A stretch of 64,000 nucleotides of DNA from Ascarosepion bandense (taxonomy: Eukaryota; Mollusca; Cephalopoda; Sepiida; Sepiidae). The notes below the pieces were generated by a model that was not told the DNA's origin, searched no databases, and worked only from the letters and a program-made list of their open reading frames with translations. Numbering within the stretch: the stretch's first letter is position 1; each line of letters begins with the position of its first letter. Positions 1-9,451 of the stretch are shown here, piece by piece. Location of the stretch: contig JBBBDQ010001270.1 of NCBI GenBank assembly GCA_037127315.1, forward strand, positions 51,001-115,000. Reading direction: 5' to 3'. The position numbers and the translations under genes are program-made.

Positions 1-236
1 AAACATATTTAAAATTATTCAACCTATTTTGAATAAAGGAGTGTAAGACAAGGATGGGTTTTCTCTCCGGTTTTATACAACATATTTTGTCTAAAGGGGT
101 GTATGAAAGGATTATGTCATCTCAACCGATTTATTCAACCTATTTTGACAAAAAGAGTGAAAGACAAGGCTGCCTAGTATCACTGGAATTAGTTAACCTA
201 TTTTGACATTACGGGTGTAAGATAAGAATGTCCCTT
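1..236 (+). repeat. Degenerate RTE-derived tandem monomers
   Basis: Diverged monomers about 48-58 bp apart share a core resembling GTGTAAGACAAGGATG followed by TTATTCAACCTATTTTG. The same words occur in the RTE reverse-transcriptase ORF near the right edge of the window (reverse strand, about 63860-63925), where they encode the conserved GVRQGC...SPDLFNLY motif. I infer that this is the decayed outer part of the array at 361-1260. Confidence 0.7.
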
Positions 237-325
237 CAGCACGTAGGCGATCATGGCCTCCCACAATTCCATATCCCTTGTCGTTCTTAATACTTCTTCT
301 GTTATCACACTCAGTCCCCTCTCCG
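237..325 (-). mobile_element. RTE LINE 3'-end fragment inside the array
   Basis: The stretch beginning CACGTAGGCGATCATGG reads on the reverse strand as the last codons of the RTE ORF, with the same words as the 3' ends near 20860-20910 and 63010-63100. It lies in the opposite orientation to the RTE-derived monomers around it. It is either a short 5'-truncated insertion or an inverted fragment. Confidence 0.65.
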
Positions 326-360
326 CCATATTTACAAATAAATATATAAAATCTCCGGAA

Positions 361-1260
361 TTATTTAACTTATTTTGAATAAATGGCGTTAAGATAAAGA
401 TGTGTCATCTCACCGGACTTATTCATCCTATTTTGTCGAAAGTTGTGTAAGACTATAACTTATTTTGAATAAATGGCGTTAAGATAAAGATGTGTCATCT
501 CACCGGACTTATTCATCCTATTTTGTCGAAAGTTGTGTAAGACTATAACTTATTTTTAATAAATGGCGTTAAGATAAAGATGTGTCATCTCACCGGACTT
601 ATTCATCCTATTTTGTCGAAAGTTGTGTAAGACTATAACTTATTTTTAATAAATGGCGTTAAGATAAAGATGTGTCATCTCACCGGACTTATTCATCCTA
701 TTTTGTCGAAAGTTGTGTAAGACTATAACTTATTTTTAATAAATGGCGTTAAGATAAAGATGTGTCATCTCACCGGACTTATTCATCCTATTTTGTCGAA
801 AGTTGTGTAAGACTATAACTTATTTTTAATAAATGGCGTTAAGATAAAGATGTGTCATCTCACCGGACTTATTCATCCTATTTTGTCGAAAGTTGTGTAA
901 GACTATAACTTATTTTGAATAAATGGCGTTAAGATAAAGATGTGTCATCTCACCGGACTTATTCATCCTATTTTGTCGAAAGTTGTGTAAGACTATAACT
1001 TATTTTTAATAAATGGCGTTAAGATAAAGATGTGTCATCTCACCGGACTTATTCATCCTATTTTGTCGAAAGTTGTGTAAGACTATAACTTATTTTTAAT
1101 AAATGGCGTTAAGATAAAGATGTGTCATCTCACCGGACTTATTCATCCTATTTTGTCGAAAGTTGTGTAAGACTATAACTTATTTTGAATAAATGGCGTT
1201 AAGATAAAGATGTGTCATCTCACCGGACTTATTCATCCTATTTTGTCGAAAGTTGTGTCA
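361..1260 (+). repeat. 90-bp tandem array from RTE reverse-transcriptase segment
   Basis: About ten near-identical 90-bp units are phased exactly at 451, 541, 631, 721, 811, 901, 991, 1081 and 1171, differing mainly by TTTTG/TTTTT in the first line. Each unit is a diverged dimer of a ~45-bp monomer: one half has AAGATAAAGATGTGTCATC, the other TTATTCATCCTATTTTG. Both halves resemble the RTE segment encoding the VRQGC...SPDLFNLY motif. The near identity of the central units against the worn flanks (1-236 and 1261-1470) suggests recent homogenisation. No coding function is evident. Confidence 0.85.
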
Positions 1261-1480
1261 GGCAATGGTGTGTCATCTCACCGGACTTATTCAACCTATT
1301 TTTAATAAACTTGTGTAAGATAAGGATGTCTACTCAGCGTCCAGGGATTTAAAACAATTATGTTTCATCTCACAAGACTTATTTAATCTATTTTGACTAA
1401 AGGTTCGTAAGGCAAGGATGTGTTTTCTTACCTGACTTAAAATTTATTTTGATTAAAGGAGTGTAAGACAAAGAATTAAT
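1261..1480 (+). repeat. Degenerate right flank of the RTE-derived array
   Basis: Worn monomers with the words GTGTAAGA(T/C)AAGGATG and TTATT..ACCTATTTTGA recur here. They lead directly into a recognisable RTE fragment, where the monomer word ACCTATTTTG gives way to ACCTATACAGCG, the sequence of the LINE itself. Confidence 0.65.
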
Positions 1481-1790
1481 AAACCTATACAGCGATTCTG
1501 ATAGAATTAGAAGCCCTACCAGGATTCATCATTGTCGGCCACAATCTGATCAACATAAGATATGCAGTGACACAGTGTCAATAGCAGACACAGAACAAAC
1601 TCCTACAGAATGTAGTGAAGAAAAGCGTGAAAGAAAGACTAACTATCATTGCAAGAAAACAAAATATATGGTTGTTTGCAAAAAAAGAAAAAGAAAAAAG
1701 AAAACAGCAGAGTACTCATATGACAAATTAGGGTTACTAAAATAAAACAAATACAATAATCTAAATATCTGGGAAGTTTTAACAGTCTCT
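1481..1790 (+). mobile_element. RTE-type LINE fragment (RT palm region)
   Basis: From AACCTATACAGCG the DNA follows the RTE reverse-transcriptase ORF through the region encoding the YADDT-type catalytic motif. Here the ADD codons are damaged and the frame is broken (ATATGCAGTGACACAGTG). It continues into an A-rich, decayed version of the downstream coding DNA. It is adjacent to and collinear with the 90-bp array, so it is the likely seed copy. It is inactive. Confidence 0.65.
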
Positions 1791-1870
1791 TCTCTCTCCA
1801 GCTATCGATAATATAACGGTACTGATTGGATTCTACAACCTTGGTTGATATAATTTTTATAAAAATAGTA

Positions 1871-1904
<34 letters not shown>

Positions 1905-1910
<6 letters not shown>

Positions 1911-2202
1911 TCTCTCACACCCTGATTGAGCACTCTGGGAGAATGGTAGACTTTGAAAAAACAGTAGCTACTCTGGCATGTACGCATCGCTCATTCAGTA
2001 ATGGATTAGAGCACTCTAGCTATTGGGCAGGTATAATGACACGCTAAAAAGTCTGCCTTCTTCTACCGAACGCCCATAGCCCAGAGGTAGAATCGCCGAC
2101 TGACGCCAATTCTGTCGGGTTTCAATCCTGAGTTAAAAGCAATCGGAGTCTAACCGTACTGATGAGCTGTGATACAGCGAAACAGATCTATCTGCGGATG
2201 AC
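1905..2202 (+). mobile_element. tRNA-derived SINE with hammerhead ribozyme (full copy)
   Basis: A second copy lies on the reverse strand at 24930-25225. The centre has RNA polymerase III promoter-like boxes: A box TAGCCCAGAGG at about 2089-2099 and B box-like GGTTTCAATCC at about 2118-2128. Downstream lies a complete hammerhead fold (separate entry), then ATGAC and a (TA)n tract. A tRNA-type promoter plus a hammerhead is the architecture known from the schistosome SM-alpha SINEs, and type I hammerheads also occur in metazoan retrozymes. Whether this is a SINE or a retrozyme cannot be settled from three copies. Confidence 0.7.
2154..2197 (+). ncRNA. Hammerhead ribozyme motif (type I, one stem III lesion)
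   Basis: All parts of a hammerhead are present in order. Stem I 5' strand CCGTA (2154-2158); core CTGATGA (2159-2165); stem II GCTG/CAGC with loop TGATA (2166-2178); core GAAA (2179-2182); short stem III; a TC cleavage position at 2192; stem I 3' strand TGCGG (2193-2197), which pairs with CCGTA through one G-U. In this copy the penultimate stem III base is A (CTATC); the other copies read CTGTC, which would complete a four-base-pair stem. Predicted cleavage is after C2192. Activity of this copy is probably reduced. Confidence 0.75.
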
Positions 2203-2224
2203 TATATATATATATATATATATA
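2203..2224. repeat. (TA)n microsatellite at SINE 3' end
   Basis: A pure TA run directly follows the hammerhead SINE. Two other copies of this SINE (ending near 9452 and 26098) also run straight into (TA)n, so the tract is either a tail or a preferred target. Confidence 0.85.
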
Positions 2225-2735
2225 ATAAAAAATCATATCAACCCAAGCAAGGCAGTTTTATAGCCACTGTTGCATAGGGGGTTACATAGAGGGAACTTAT
2301 GAGAAAGAGGGGTAAGTCATAGGGGGTGCCAGGAAGCAGGTAATAGAAGCACGAGAATACTGGAGTGATGGGGGTGGGGTGGATGGAGAAAAGAGCTTGA
2401 GAGAAAGGATGCGATTTAGTGAGATAGAAGATGACTATCGACTTTACATTTAAATTCTTGGAGATTGTAGTTGTCGGGGAAGCAAGTATACAGAAGGGAA
2501 TTCTACAGGCGAGAAGTGTGAGAAAAGAAGCTATTAGAGTAGGAATTGCGGTTACATTTTATTGGTTTCACTGAAAAAGGGTGGGGCCTAGTTGCTAGTC
2601 TAGTAGCTTGAGCAAATTCATGCATAGGGGGCCCCAGTGAGCTAAGTTAATCGGGGCAGAAGCCATGAAAGTACTTGTAGAAGAGGTACAGGGAAGCCAC
2701 ATCACGCCGGTGAGAGAGTGGTTGCAGCCGGTCTG

Positions 2736-3374
2736 TCAAGTCAGTATCAACCACGTTACAGATCCTCCTTTGTATTTTGTCAAGAAGTTCAAGGAGAGCA
2801 GCAGGGGCACCCGACCAGATATACACGGGCGGATGGTAGATTTGTATATGTGCAGGATAGATTCAGGTGGGAAAAACTTCCGGGCCCTGCACAGAGAGCC
2901 GACTTTCATAGCGGCAGATTTGGCAATGGATTCGATATAGTCATTCCATTTGAGGTCCGCCGAAAGTGTAAGGCCAAGGAGGCGTAGTATTTTACTCTCT
3001 GGGAGGCAATCCTGTCCCATGCTAATGTGAGGTAGATGCGATTGTCTATGGTAGTTAGTTGATAACAGCTTCGTTTTAGAAGCATTGAAATTTACTAGCC
3101 ATTTCTTACCCCAGGCCACTACGGATTGGAGGTCCTTTTCAAGCTCGGCAGCGAGGCTCGCTTTGTCGCCCACACCTGGTTTTTGATCGAGGCGAGAGTA
3201 GATTGTGGTGCCATCGGAGATATCCAAGGCAACAGTTCGGGCTTCGCTATTCTTGTCAAGTGCCCGGTATATGTACTCTGTAATGGTCGTTAGCATATCA
3301 GCAGTAGACCTGGTGAAGTGAAACCCGTACTGTTTGTCAGAGAGAAGCCTGTGGGCCGTGAGATGCTGAATCAC
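2736..3374 (-). pseudogene. LINE RT C-terminal half with catalytic core deleted
   Basis: A 212-residue frame starts in the RT QYGFH motif (where the family has QYGFR) and reads VALDIS. At the point where the palm domain should follow it jumps directly to DGTTIYSRLD, the sequence just after the catalytic (Y/F)ADD box. Roughly a hundred residues, including the conserved palm motifs, are missing without a frameshift. After this the thumb and C-terminal region continues (LGLTLSADLKWNDYIE), then the frame is lost after CISG. A matching C-terminal region occurs at 62263-62898. Confidence 0.75.
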
Positions 3375-3455
3375 TTCGGTGTTGATAATGGCTTCGAAAA
3401 CTTTGCCGAATATCGGAAGGAGACTAATAGGACGGTAATTGGCGGGGTCTGAGGG

Positions 3456-3914
3456 TTAGCCAGAACTATTAAATATAGGAACTACCCAGGAGGACTTCCA
3501 ACAGGCAGGAAAACAGGAAGCAGATAGGCAGAGGTTATAGAGTTTAGAGAGGACAAAGGAGAGTTCTGGGGCACATTTAATAAGTACTATGATTGGTATT
3601 CCGTCACTGCCGCACGCTTTGTGTGGGTCAAGTTGTGCAATTATCTTGGAGACCAGCGAGGGTGTAATGCGGACGTTATTTAGTTGAGCCTTAGTTCTGG
3701 GTGGAAAGTCGGGTGTAGGTATTCCTAACGAGTCCAGTGTCGAATTGGTGGAGAATCTACGGGCAAAGCATTCAGCCTTGTCCGATGGGGAGGTGAGAAC
3801 TTCAAATTCATTGATTAGTGGGGGTATTGAAGTCTTGCTCTTGTTGAGCACGCTTTTGCAGAGTCGCCAGTAATCTTTGGAGCCAAACTTAGAGGATGCT
3901 ATGCGTTGCCTCAT
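3456..3914 (-). pseudogene. LINE reverse transcriptase, fingers region fragment
   Basis: A 152-residue open segment contains the linker and first RT blocks: HKACGSDGIP followed by LCLSASCFPACWKSSWVVPIF, typical of the start of RT in Jockey/CR1 elements. It continues in the same direction from the endonuclease at 4083-4970. A stop and frame change near 3456 separate it from the next segment. It is a pseudogene remnant. Confidence 0.75.
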
Positions 3915-4082
3915 TCTGGTAGCAATCGCCCTCTTAGCTTCGTTCAGTACTTTTTTACACTTATTCCGTGCTGAGGCGAAAAGGCGCCTGTTTTGGTTCG
4001 ACGAGCAGCTTCGATAGAGCCGGAAGAAATGGTTCCGGTGGGCAATGGCAAGCTGGTGAGAACCAGGGAGACGAATTTGATT

Positions 4083-4970
4083 TTAGCTGGAATTCCTGGC
4101 CGGGATAAAAGCATCGATGCCAGTCTTAACCCAAGAGGAGACCTCGGACGCACAGTCTTCGATAGGAAGATCGAAGACGTTGTTCCAGGGGACGTTGCAG
4201 AGGAAGTCTCGGAATGAGTCCCAGTCTGCTATCTGGTAGCAGTATGATATTCTGCTGGTCTGGTTTTCTTGGGTAGAGTTAGCGCGGATTGAGATGTTGA
4301 CAGAAACTACGGCGTGGTCAGAGTTTCCGAGGGGGCAGAGCTGCCTGGTAATGCAGGAGTCTGGAATGGAGGTAAAGCAAAGGTCGAGTAAAGAGTCCCT
4401 TCCGTTAGGGTTATTAGAGAAACGCGTGGGGAAGTCCACCACTTGCGTTAGAGCTTGGGTGATTGAAAAATACATGGTGCGGATCCCAGCAAGGTCAGTG
4501 GCTGAGTTTTCAAGCCACTTGGTGTGGTGGGCGTTAAAATCGCCAAACACAAATATATGGGCAGATGGGTGTGAAGAAATGGCCCTGTCGATATTAGTAG
4601 AGATGCTATCCAGTACCGTACAGTCAGAGAAGGAGGGGGAGCGGCAGAGGAAGAAGAGATAGCTAACCAAGCTTAGAAGTGAGAGACGGAAGCACATGAA
4701 AGAATGATCCAAGGATTCAAGAGATGTGACCCTGGCTAGAGGGAGTTGTTCGCTGACATATACACCAAGCCCATGCATATCGACATTGGAGTCCTTCCTG
4801 AAGAGAGGAAGGTAACCAGGAACGAACAGCTCCGAGGAGGGGATAGAAGGGTCAAGGTTAGTCTCACATATAGCTAAGATATCGGGTGAGTTAGTTAGAA
4901 GGAATGATTCTACACTATTAAAGTTACTGCGAATACCCCGTATGTTTGTGAAGGAAATGCAGAAAGGTTT
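4083..4970 (-). pseudogene. LINE apurinic-type endonuclease domain
   Basis: The frame is open from a double stop just upstream of 4970 to 4083, about 296 codons. The first methionine (4778) is well inside the domain, so the natural start is not this ATG. Endonuclease/exonuclease/phosphatase-fold landmarks are visible: an ICETNLD motif with the catalytic glutamate, GDFNAHHTKW, and SDHAVV near the end of the domain. In active elements this enzyme nicks target DNA to prime reverse transcription. This part looks intact, but it is cut off from a functional RT, so the element cannot move itself. Family: Jockey or CR1 superfamily; I cannot separate the two by eye. Confidence 0.8.
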
Positions 4971-5234
4971 TTATTACAGTACATTTGATATCATGGCTCT
5001 CCTTCGAGACTCTGCTGTCTGGCTCGCTCTCTCCAAAAGGTTGCCGACTCCTGGCGTAGGTGTTTTAAATTGGAAGGAGGTAGGTCAGACGACAGGTAGT
5101 GCGAAAAGAAAATGGAAAATTCTTTACCTTATACTGGCGAAATATGTGCGAGAGTTAGGTGAGATGGAAAATGGGAAATCAGAGTTGGAAGTTAGAATTT
5201 GAACGAAAAAGGAAAAGAGGTAGAGGATAGTGGT

Positions 5235-5322
5235 GATTAATTACTGATGAGACATTGTCCTTTCATTGTCGAAACAAAATGTACATTCTGTTGTAGATGA
5301 TAATTTGTACATATTCTAAACT
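5235..5322 (+). repeat. Half copy of a foldback element
   Basis: The words GAGACATTGTCCTTTCA, GTCGAAACAAAATGTACA and TTTGTACAT match one arm of the palindromic element at 43181-43390. Only one arm is present, ending in a (TA)n tract (about 5323-5347). Confidence 0.6.
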
Positions 5323-5389
5323 ATAATATATATATATATATATATATAGTCAAGTTGTGTAATTTGCTTGAAGGATTGTGTAAAATAGT

Positions 5390-5961
5390 TGTATGGGTTA
5401 TGTCTTGAAGGCTATCACAATGCGTTGTGTGAAATAAAGGAAGGTAAGGAAGTGTTTGTATTACCTATTTATTACGTTAATATTTCGAGATTAAAATCTC
5501 ATCTTCAGAATGGCAGAGAAGTGAAGTTCGGACAGTCAAAAACTTCTCTGCCATTCTGAAGATGAGATTTTAATCTCGAAATATTAATGTTTAATAAATA
5601 GGTAATACAAACACTTCCTTCAGTTAAGTGCCATACGTGATACACTCTTTCGAGGCATGACTGACTGTGCCGAAGATTATCCCGCAGTAGGTTGCCATTG
5701 CTTTCTGCAGTAGACTGGTTGCCGACCAAGGCGATAGAACCCAATCTGTCCTGCTATTTAACCCATAACTGGAAGGAAGAGACGGATTAATACCTTTCCC
5801 AAGGGTATTTGCGCGTAAGTGAATACAATGGATTCAGCTGGAATTCGAACTCGGCTCCCCGATTTCTCGTTCCGAGCCGATATTCACTGCACCACAACGC
5901 ATATCCTTGCCTTCCTTTATTTCACTGAACGCATTGTGACAACCTTCAAAACATAACCCAT

Positions 5962-5964
<3 letters not shown>
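5390..5964. repeat. Nested inverted repeat enclosing a smaller palindrome and a SINE
   Basis: Outer arms at about 5390-5450 and 5906-5964 are imperfect reverse complements (TGTATGGGTTATG against CATAACCCATACA; GAAATAAAGGAAGG against CCTTCCTTTATTTC). Inside are a second, longer-armed palindrome (5446-5620, sharing a few bases with the outer left arm; arms about 70 bp) and then a reverse-strand tRNA SINE (5621-5907). The inner palindrome has MITE-like foldback structure. Both sides abut (TA)n. Confidence 0.75.
5621..5907 (-). mobile_element. SINE-A (tRNA-derived), near full length
   Basis: Read on the reverse strand it starts GCGTTGTGGTGCAGTG with a pol III A box, then B box GTTCGAATTCC, a core with GGTATTAATCCGTCTC and TTATGGGTTAAATA, and a tail ending near CACTTAACTG. 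The tail contains the inverted pair CATG(C/T)CTC...GAGACATG in better copies. It lies immediately beside the inner palindrome. Confidence 0.8.
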
Positions 5965-6005
<41 letters not shown>

Positions 6006-6077
6006 TATGGGTGGAATAATATTCCCCATCCAAAAAAAACACTATTTTTAAAAAAGTGCTCAATACAAAGTAGAGCT

Positions 6078-6264
6078 AATAATAATAATAATATTTATTA
6101 ATAAATTATAACATTGATATGTTATAATATCACTACAAAAGTAGCTATTTCGAAATAACAACATCACTTGAAAAGACACAAAAAGTGTCGAAACAAAATA
6201 GCTACTTTTGTCGTGATATTATAACATATCAATGTTATAATTTATTAATAAATATTATTATTAT

Positions 6265-6266
<2 letters not shown>
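6078..6266. repeat. Foldback element with AT-rich arms
   Basis: Arms of about 75 bp (TATTTATTAATAAATTATAACATTG... and its reverse complement ending at 6266) surround a loop near AACATCACTTGAAAAGACAC. Arms match almost perfectly, including GTAGCTATTT(C/T)G. A (TA)n(TG)n tract follows to 6308. No coding. Confidence 0.8.
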
Positions 6267-6307
<41 letters not shown>

Positions 6308-6457
6308 ACCTGAACGCCTGTCTACTCAAAGTAACACTGAAAGGAAATACAAGGGGTCTGCTTGCTTCTAGTAATCTAGAGATGAAAATATCATTAAATA
6401 ATTGGACCAATAGATAGTAAATTATATTTTTTCGGGGGCTTAAAATGTGAATAATTC

Positions 6458-6474
6458 TGACCCCCCCCCCCCCC
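6458..6474. repeat. Poly-C run
   Basis: Seventeen consecutive C residues, unusual in this AT-rich DNA. The length may be unreliable in the assembly. Confidence 0.8.
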
Positions 6475-6484
6475 ATTCTACACT

Positions 6485-6985
6485 ACCGTCTCGATCTCGG
6501 CTATAAAATAAACAAAAAAGAAAATGTCGGATGTTAATACGTCGGTAGATATTCGCACTGAAAATAACTGATATCTGATAGGGACTGCAAAGCAAGCGTA
6601 GACTCTACGCAGATAACAGTAAACAGCTGGCCCCACAAATTCAACTTGACATGCAATCGAAGTTTTCTATAGAGGCGAGATGTCAGTTTTATAATTAGAA
6701 GAATAGGTAGTGTGCATGGATTTTTGAAAACGTGATTCCTTTAGATATATATGCCTATGATACATATGTATTAATCGCAGACACCAGGAAGTGACTTAAA
6801 GCTTTTGTTTAAGCATTGGCGCCTCTAAGGAAACGAGATTAATCTTGTTGGTCGTTAATACAACTTCGATCAGGACCGTGTTCCCAATAGGAAAAATTCA
6901 TCATTAATAACCCAACAAAATTTGATATGGCGTAAAATCAGCAAATCAAGCTTGATATTGCTCTTTTAAACGTAATGGAGAGATA
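6485..6985. other. No recognisable feature
   Basis: AT-rich, stops in all frames, and no repeat word shared with the rest of the window that I could recognise. Confidence 0.5.
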
Positions 6986-6989
6986 ATAT

Positions 6990-7450
6990 CCGACAGAGCT
7001 CCTCCATAAGAATTTACTCGTGCAACCAGACTGGCAACAAGGTCGCAACCTTTTACAGTTAAATCAACCAAATACAGCCGACAATTCTTCTCTAACAGCT
7101 TCTTTTCTCGCACTTCCCACCTGTGGAACTCCCTTCCGTATACTTGATTTTCCTGGCAGCTACAACCACCAGGAATGTAAATGCAATGTCAATTCCCATC
7201 TATTATCCACCTGACTCGTTTTCTTTCTACTTCACCCCATGTATCTTGTTTTTTTCTTTCTCACTGTACTTTCGCAACTGTCATCACACCTGTATTCCCA
7301 TCCTTTTCTTGCCCTCTCTCTGATACATCCTAGAACTGGCTCGTCTTTCTGTTCGCTCCCATCCTGCTGAAACTTTTACTCTCTTATGTAACCCCCAGAA
7401 AATCAGTGGCGGTACCGCCTTGCTTGGAATGACACGATTAAAAAAAAATC
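6990..7450 (+). mobile_element. Jockey-like LINE 3' end, 5'-truncated
   Basis: The C-terminal coding words (ACTCGTGCAACCAGACTGGCAAC, CGCACTTCCCACCTGTGGAA, CAGGAATGTAAATGCAATG) are followed by a 3' UTR with CAGTGGCGGTACCGCCTTGCTTGG and an A-rich tail. Damaged frames. Same family as the element at 2230-4970. Confidence 0.8.
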
Positions 7451-7514
7451 TTCACAGAATCAGAGTTGCATATTTAGACCGCATAAAAAATGTAAATAAA
7501 CAAATTATTTATTA

Positions 7515-7696
7515 CTAGCAGTATAGCCCGGCGTTGCTCGGGTGTAATAAAAGCTTTAAAATCAATCCATGGTCCTGGAGCTCAGACTCAACCTAAAGAA
7601 TATTAGTGTAAAGTTTGGTGAGAATCGGATAAAAATTGTGGATTTTTTTATAAAGGACATACAGATAGATAAACAGACACACATACAAACATCTTG

Positions 7697-7752
<56 letters not shown>

Positions 7753-7979
7753 TAAAAAAGGATTAATTCAATGATGTTGAATTTTCATATCGAAATGGTC
7801 ATTCAACATCATTGAATTAATCCTTTTTTAATTTATATTTGCTCTGTAATATTTTATTACATGGAGCTCTCTTCCTGTATCATTTTTTAATATTAAAATA
7901 AAATTTTTAATATTAATTAGGATCGGGTTTTTGGAATTTACCTTCCTGCTTTTTTCACTTGGATTAAAGTATCTGAATT

Positions 7980-8028
<49 letters not shown>

Positions 8029-8219
8029 CTCGATATTTCGATATTTATCGGGGGTCCCTCGACACAAAACCTAGCCAAGAACACTCGCAGACGCTTATAG
8101 TACAACTGTGTAAATTTTCAAGAAAATCGGTTCAGCCATTTAGGAGTCTATAAGTAACGGACACATACACACATACAGACACACACACAGACAAAGTTCC
8201 ATTTATAAATAAGTTTAGA
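7515..8219 (+). mobile_element. Element C copy 1, interrupted
   Basis: Element C starts CTAGCAGTATAGCCCGGCG and ends TTTATAAATAAGTTTAGAT, with internal words GGTCCTGGAGCTCAGACTC, AAACATCTTGCCTTATATA, ATCGGTTCAGCC and CACACAGACAAAGTTCC. No long ORF exists in any copy. Eight copies occur here on both strands. Its class is unknown to me; a non-autonomous retroelement is possible. This copy is split by a foldback element at about 7746-7985. Confidence 0.75.
7746..7985. repeat. Foldback element nested in element C
   Basis: A perfect short palindrome (7746-7838; word GGATTAATTCAATGATGTTGAA and its complement) is followed by a flank containing GGAGCTCTCTTCCTGTATCA and GATCGGGTTTTTGGAATTTACC. The same unit recurs at 43519-43870, and a relative at 16845-17180. 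(TA)n tracts bound it on both sides. Confidence 0.7.
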
Positions 8220-8220
8220 T

Positions 8221-8560
8221 TAACAGGGTCGTTTATTTACTTCCACATCTCCCTATCTCTAGTAGCTCTTACCATGCTTTCTCCTGTTACCCCACCGATA
8301 CCCCGCTCTGCCATCAACTTGCTCAAGTCCCTCTATCTGATCTGTGAGTATCATATTCTCCAAGCCCTCCCTTCTCATCACATATCCTAAGAACTTTAGC
8401 TATCTTTTCCTGATTAAAACAATTAGTTTCCTTTTTCGTGTCTATCCTCTCCAAAACCTCATCGTTGTTCACGTGCTCGGTCTATGGTATCTTCAGCATC
8501 CTTCTGTATAACCACATTTCAGTTGCTTTAAGTTTCTCCTTCATCTTTGATGAGATTGTC
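8221..8560 (-). mobile_element. RTE LINE 3' fragment
   Basis: Reverse-strand coding words of the RTE C-terminal domain: CACATCTCCCTATCTCTAG, GTGAGTATCATATTCTCCAAG, CCTAAGAACTTTAGCTAT and CTCCAAAACCTCATCGTTG. These match the antisense of the ORFs at 20242 and 63002. Decayed. Confidence 0.75.
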
Positions 8561-8562
8561 TA

Positions 8563-8880
8563 GCAATGGGTTATTTAATACCGAAAAGATTTTTAGGATA
8601 GTTTAGTATGACTAGAATATGTATTCTTTATGAGAAATCACTTTGTAGATCAGAGTTCATTAACATAAAAAGGGTTTTGTCGAAAGTCAAATGTATTACT
8701 GGTAATGTAAAAAAAAATAATTGCTATATTTTTAAATGTATCGCTAGTAACATTTTTCTTTTTATATATATTCCTGGTAGTATTTTTTTTCAAGTGGAGA
8801 TTTTATTAAAAATAAGTAAACCCAATGTCTGCAATTTATTCAATCTGACATATCTAAAAAATTTGCTGCCTAAATACACG
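8563..8880 (+). repeat. Diverged copy of repeat family L
   Basis: The words GGGTTATTTAATACCGAAA, TATTACTGGTAATGT and TTTTTAAATGTATCGCTAGTAACATTTTTC resemble the better copies at 12466-13508 and 18500-19015. A 105-residue open frame here is AT-biased chance and not a gene. Confidence 0.45.
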
Positions 8881-8885
8881 TATAT

Positions 8886-8981
8886 AATTGCTCTGAATAA
8901 AATGGACGTCATTATACTACCCTAACCTGAGGAACCTCAGGTTAGGGTAATATAATGACGTCCATTTTATTCAGAGCAATT
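8886..8981. repeat. Near-perfect palindrome
   Basis: Arms of 47 bp around the centre CTGAGGAACCTCAG are almost exact reverse complements and include GACGTCATTATA. This would form a long hairpin; likely a MITE or a foldback insertion. Confidence 0.85.
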
Positions 8982-8986
8982 ACTTC

Positions 8987-9325
8987 TTTCTTTGGGTACA
9001 AATCCTTGTTTCTCTCTCGCACTTCCCGCCTGTGGAACTCACTCCCGTATTCTTGCTTTCCTGACGGCTACAACCTCCAGAAATTTAAATGCAAAGTTAA
9101 TACTCATCTACTAACCACTGGCCTCTAGCTCTCTCCCCTCCCCTGTATAACCTTCCCTTTCTCTCCACCTATGTATCTGTCATCGCACCTGCTTTCTCAG
9201 CTTTCTATTGTTCCTTTCTAACTAGCTTGTACTCCTCACTCTTTTCTAATTAATCTTTTTACATTTATGTAACTCCCTGCACATCAGTGGCGTTTCTGCC
9301 TTGCTGGGGGTGAAATGATTAAAAT
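8987..9325 (+). mobile_element. Jockey-like LINE 3' end
   Basis: Words CTCGCACTTCCCGCCTGTGGAA, CTTTCCTGACGGCTACAACC and the 3' UTR GTGGCGTTTCTGCCTTGCTGGGGGTGAAATGATTA. Truncated at 5'; abuts the palindrome at 8886-8981. Confidence 0.8.
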
Positions 9326-9339
9326 ATATATATATATAA

Positions 9340-9451
9340 AAGAGTAATCCTGGGTAAAAAATGCAATCGGAGTCTAACCGTACTGATGAGCAATCGGAGT
9401 CTAACCGTATTGATTAGCTGTGATACGGCGAAACAGATCTGTCTGCGGATG

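Larger units (their letters stand above)
2230..4970 (-). mobile_element. Jockey/CR1-type non-LTR retrotransposon, internally deleted
   Basis: On the reverse strand the order is endonuclease ORF (4970-4083), reverse-transcriptase fingers (3914-3456), thumb and C-terminal region (3374-2736), then a 3' end with the word CCTTGCTTGGG. The same C-terminal coding DNA and 3' end recur as truncated copies at 6990, 8987, 30148, 39117, 56868 and 62097. This is the longest LINE copy in the window. It is defective because of frame breaks and loss of the RT catalytic core. Confidence 0.85.

Noticed and set aside
8608..8925. 105-residue frame as a small gene
   Set aside because: AT-driven composition, lies in a decayed copy of repeat family L and runs into a palindrome.
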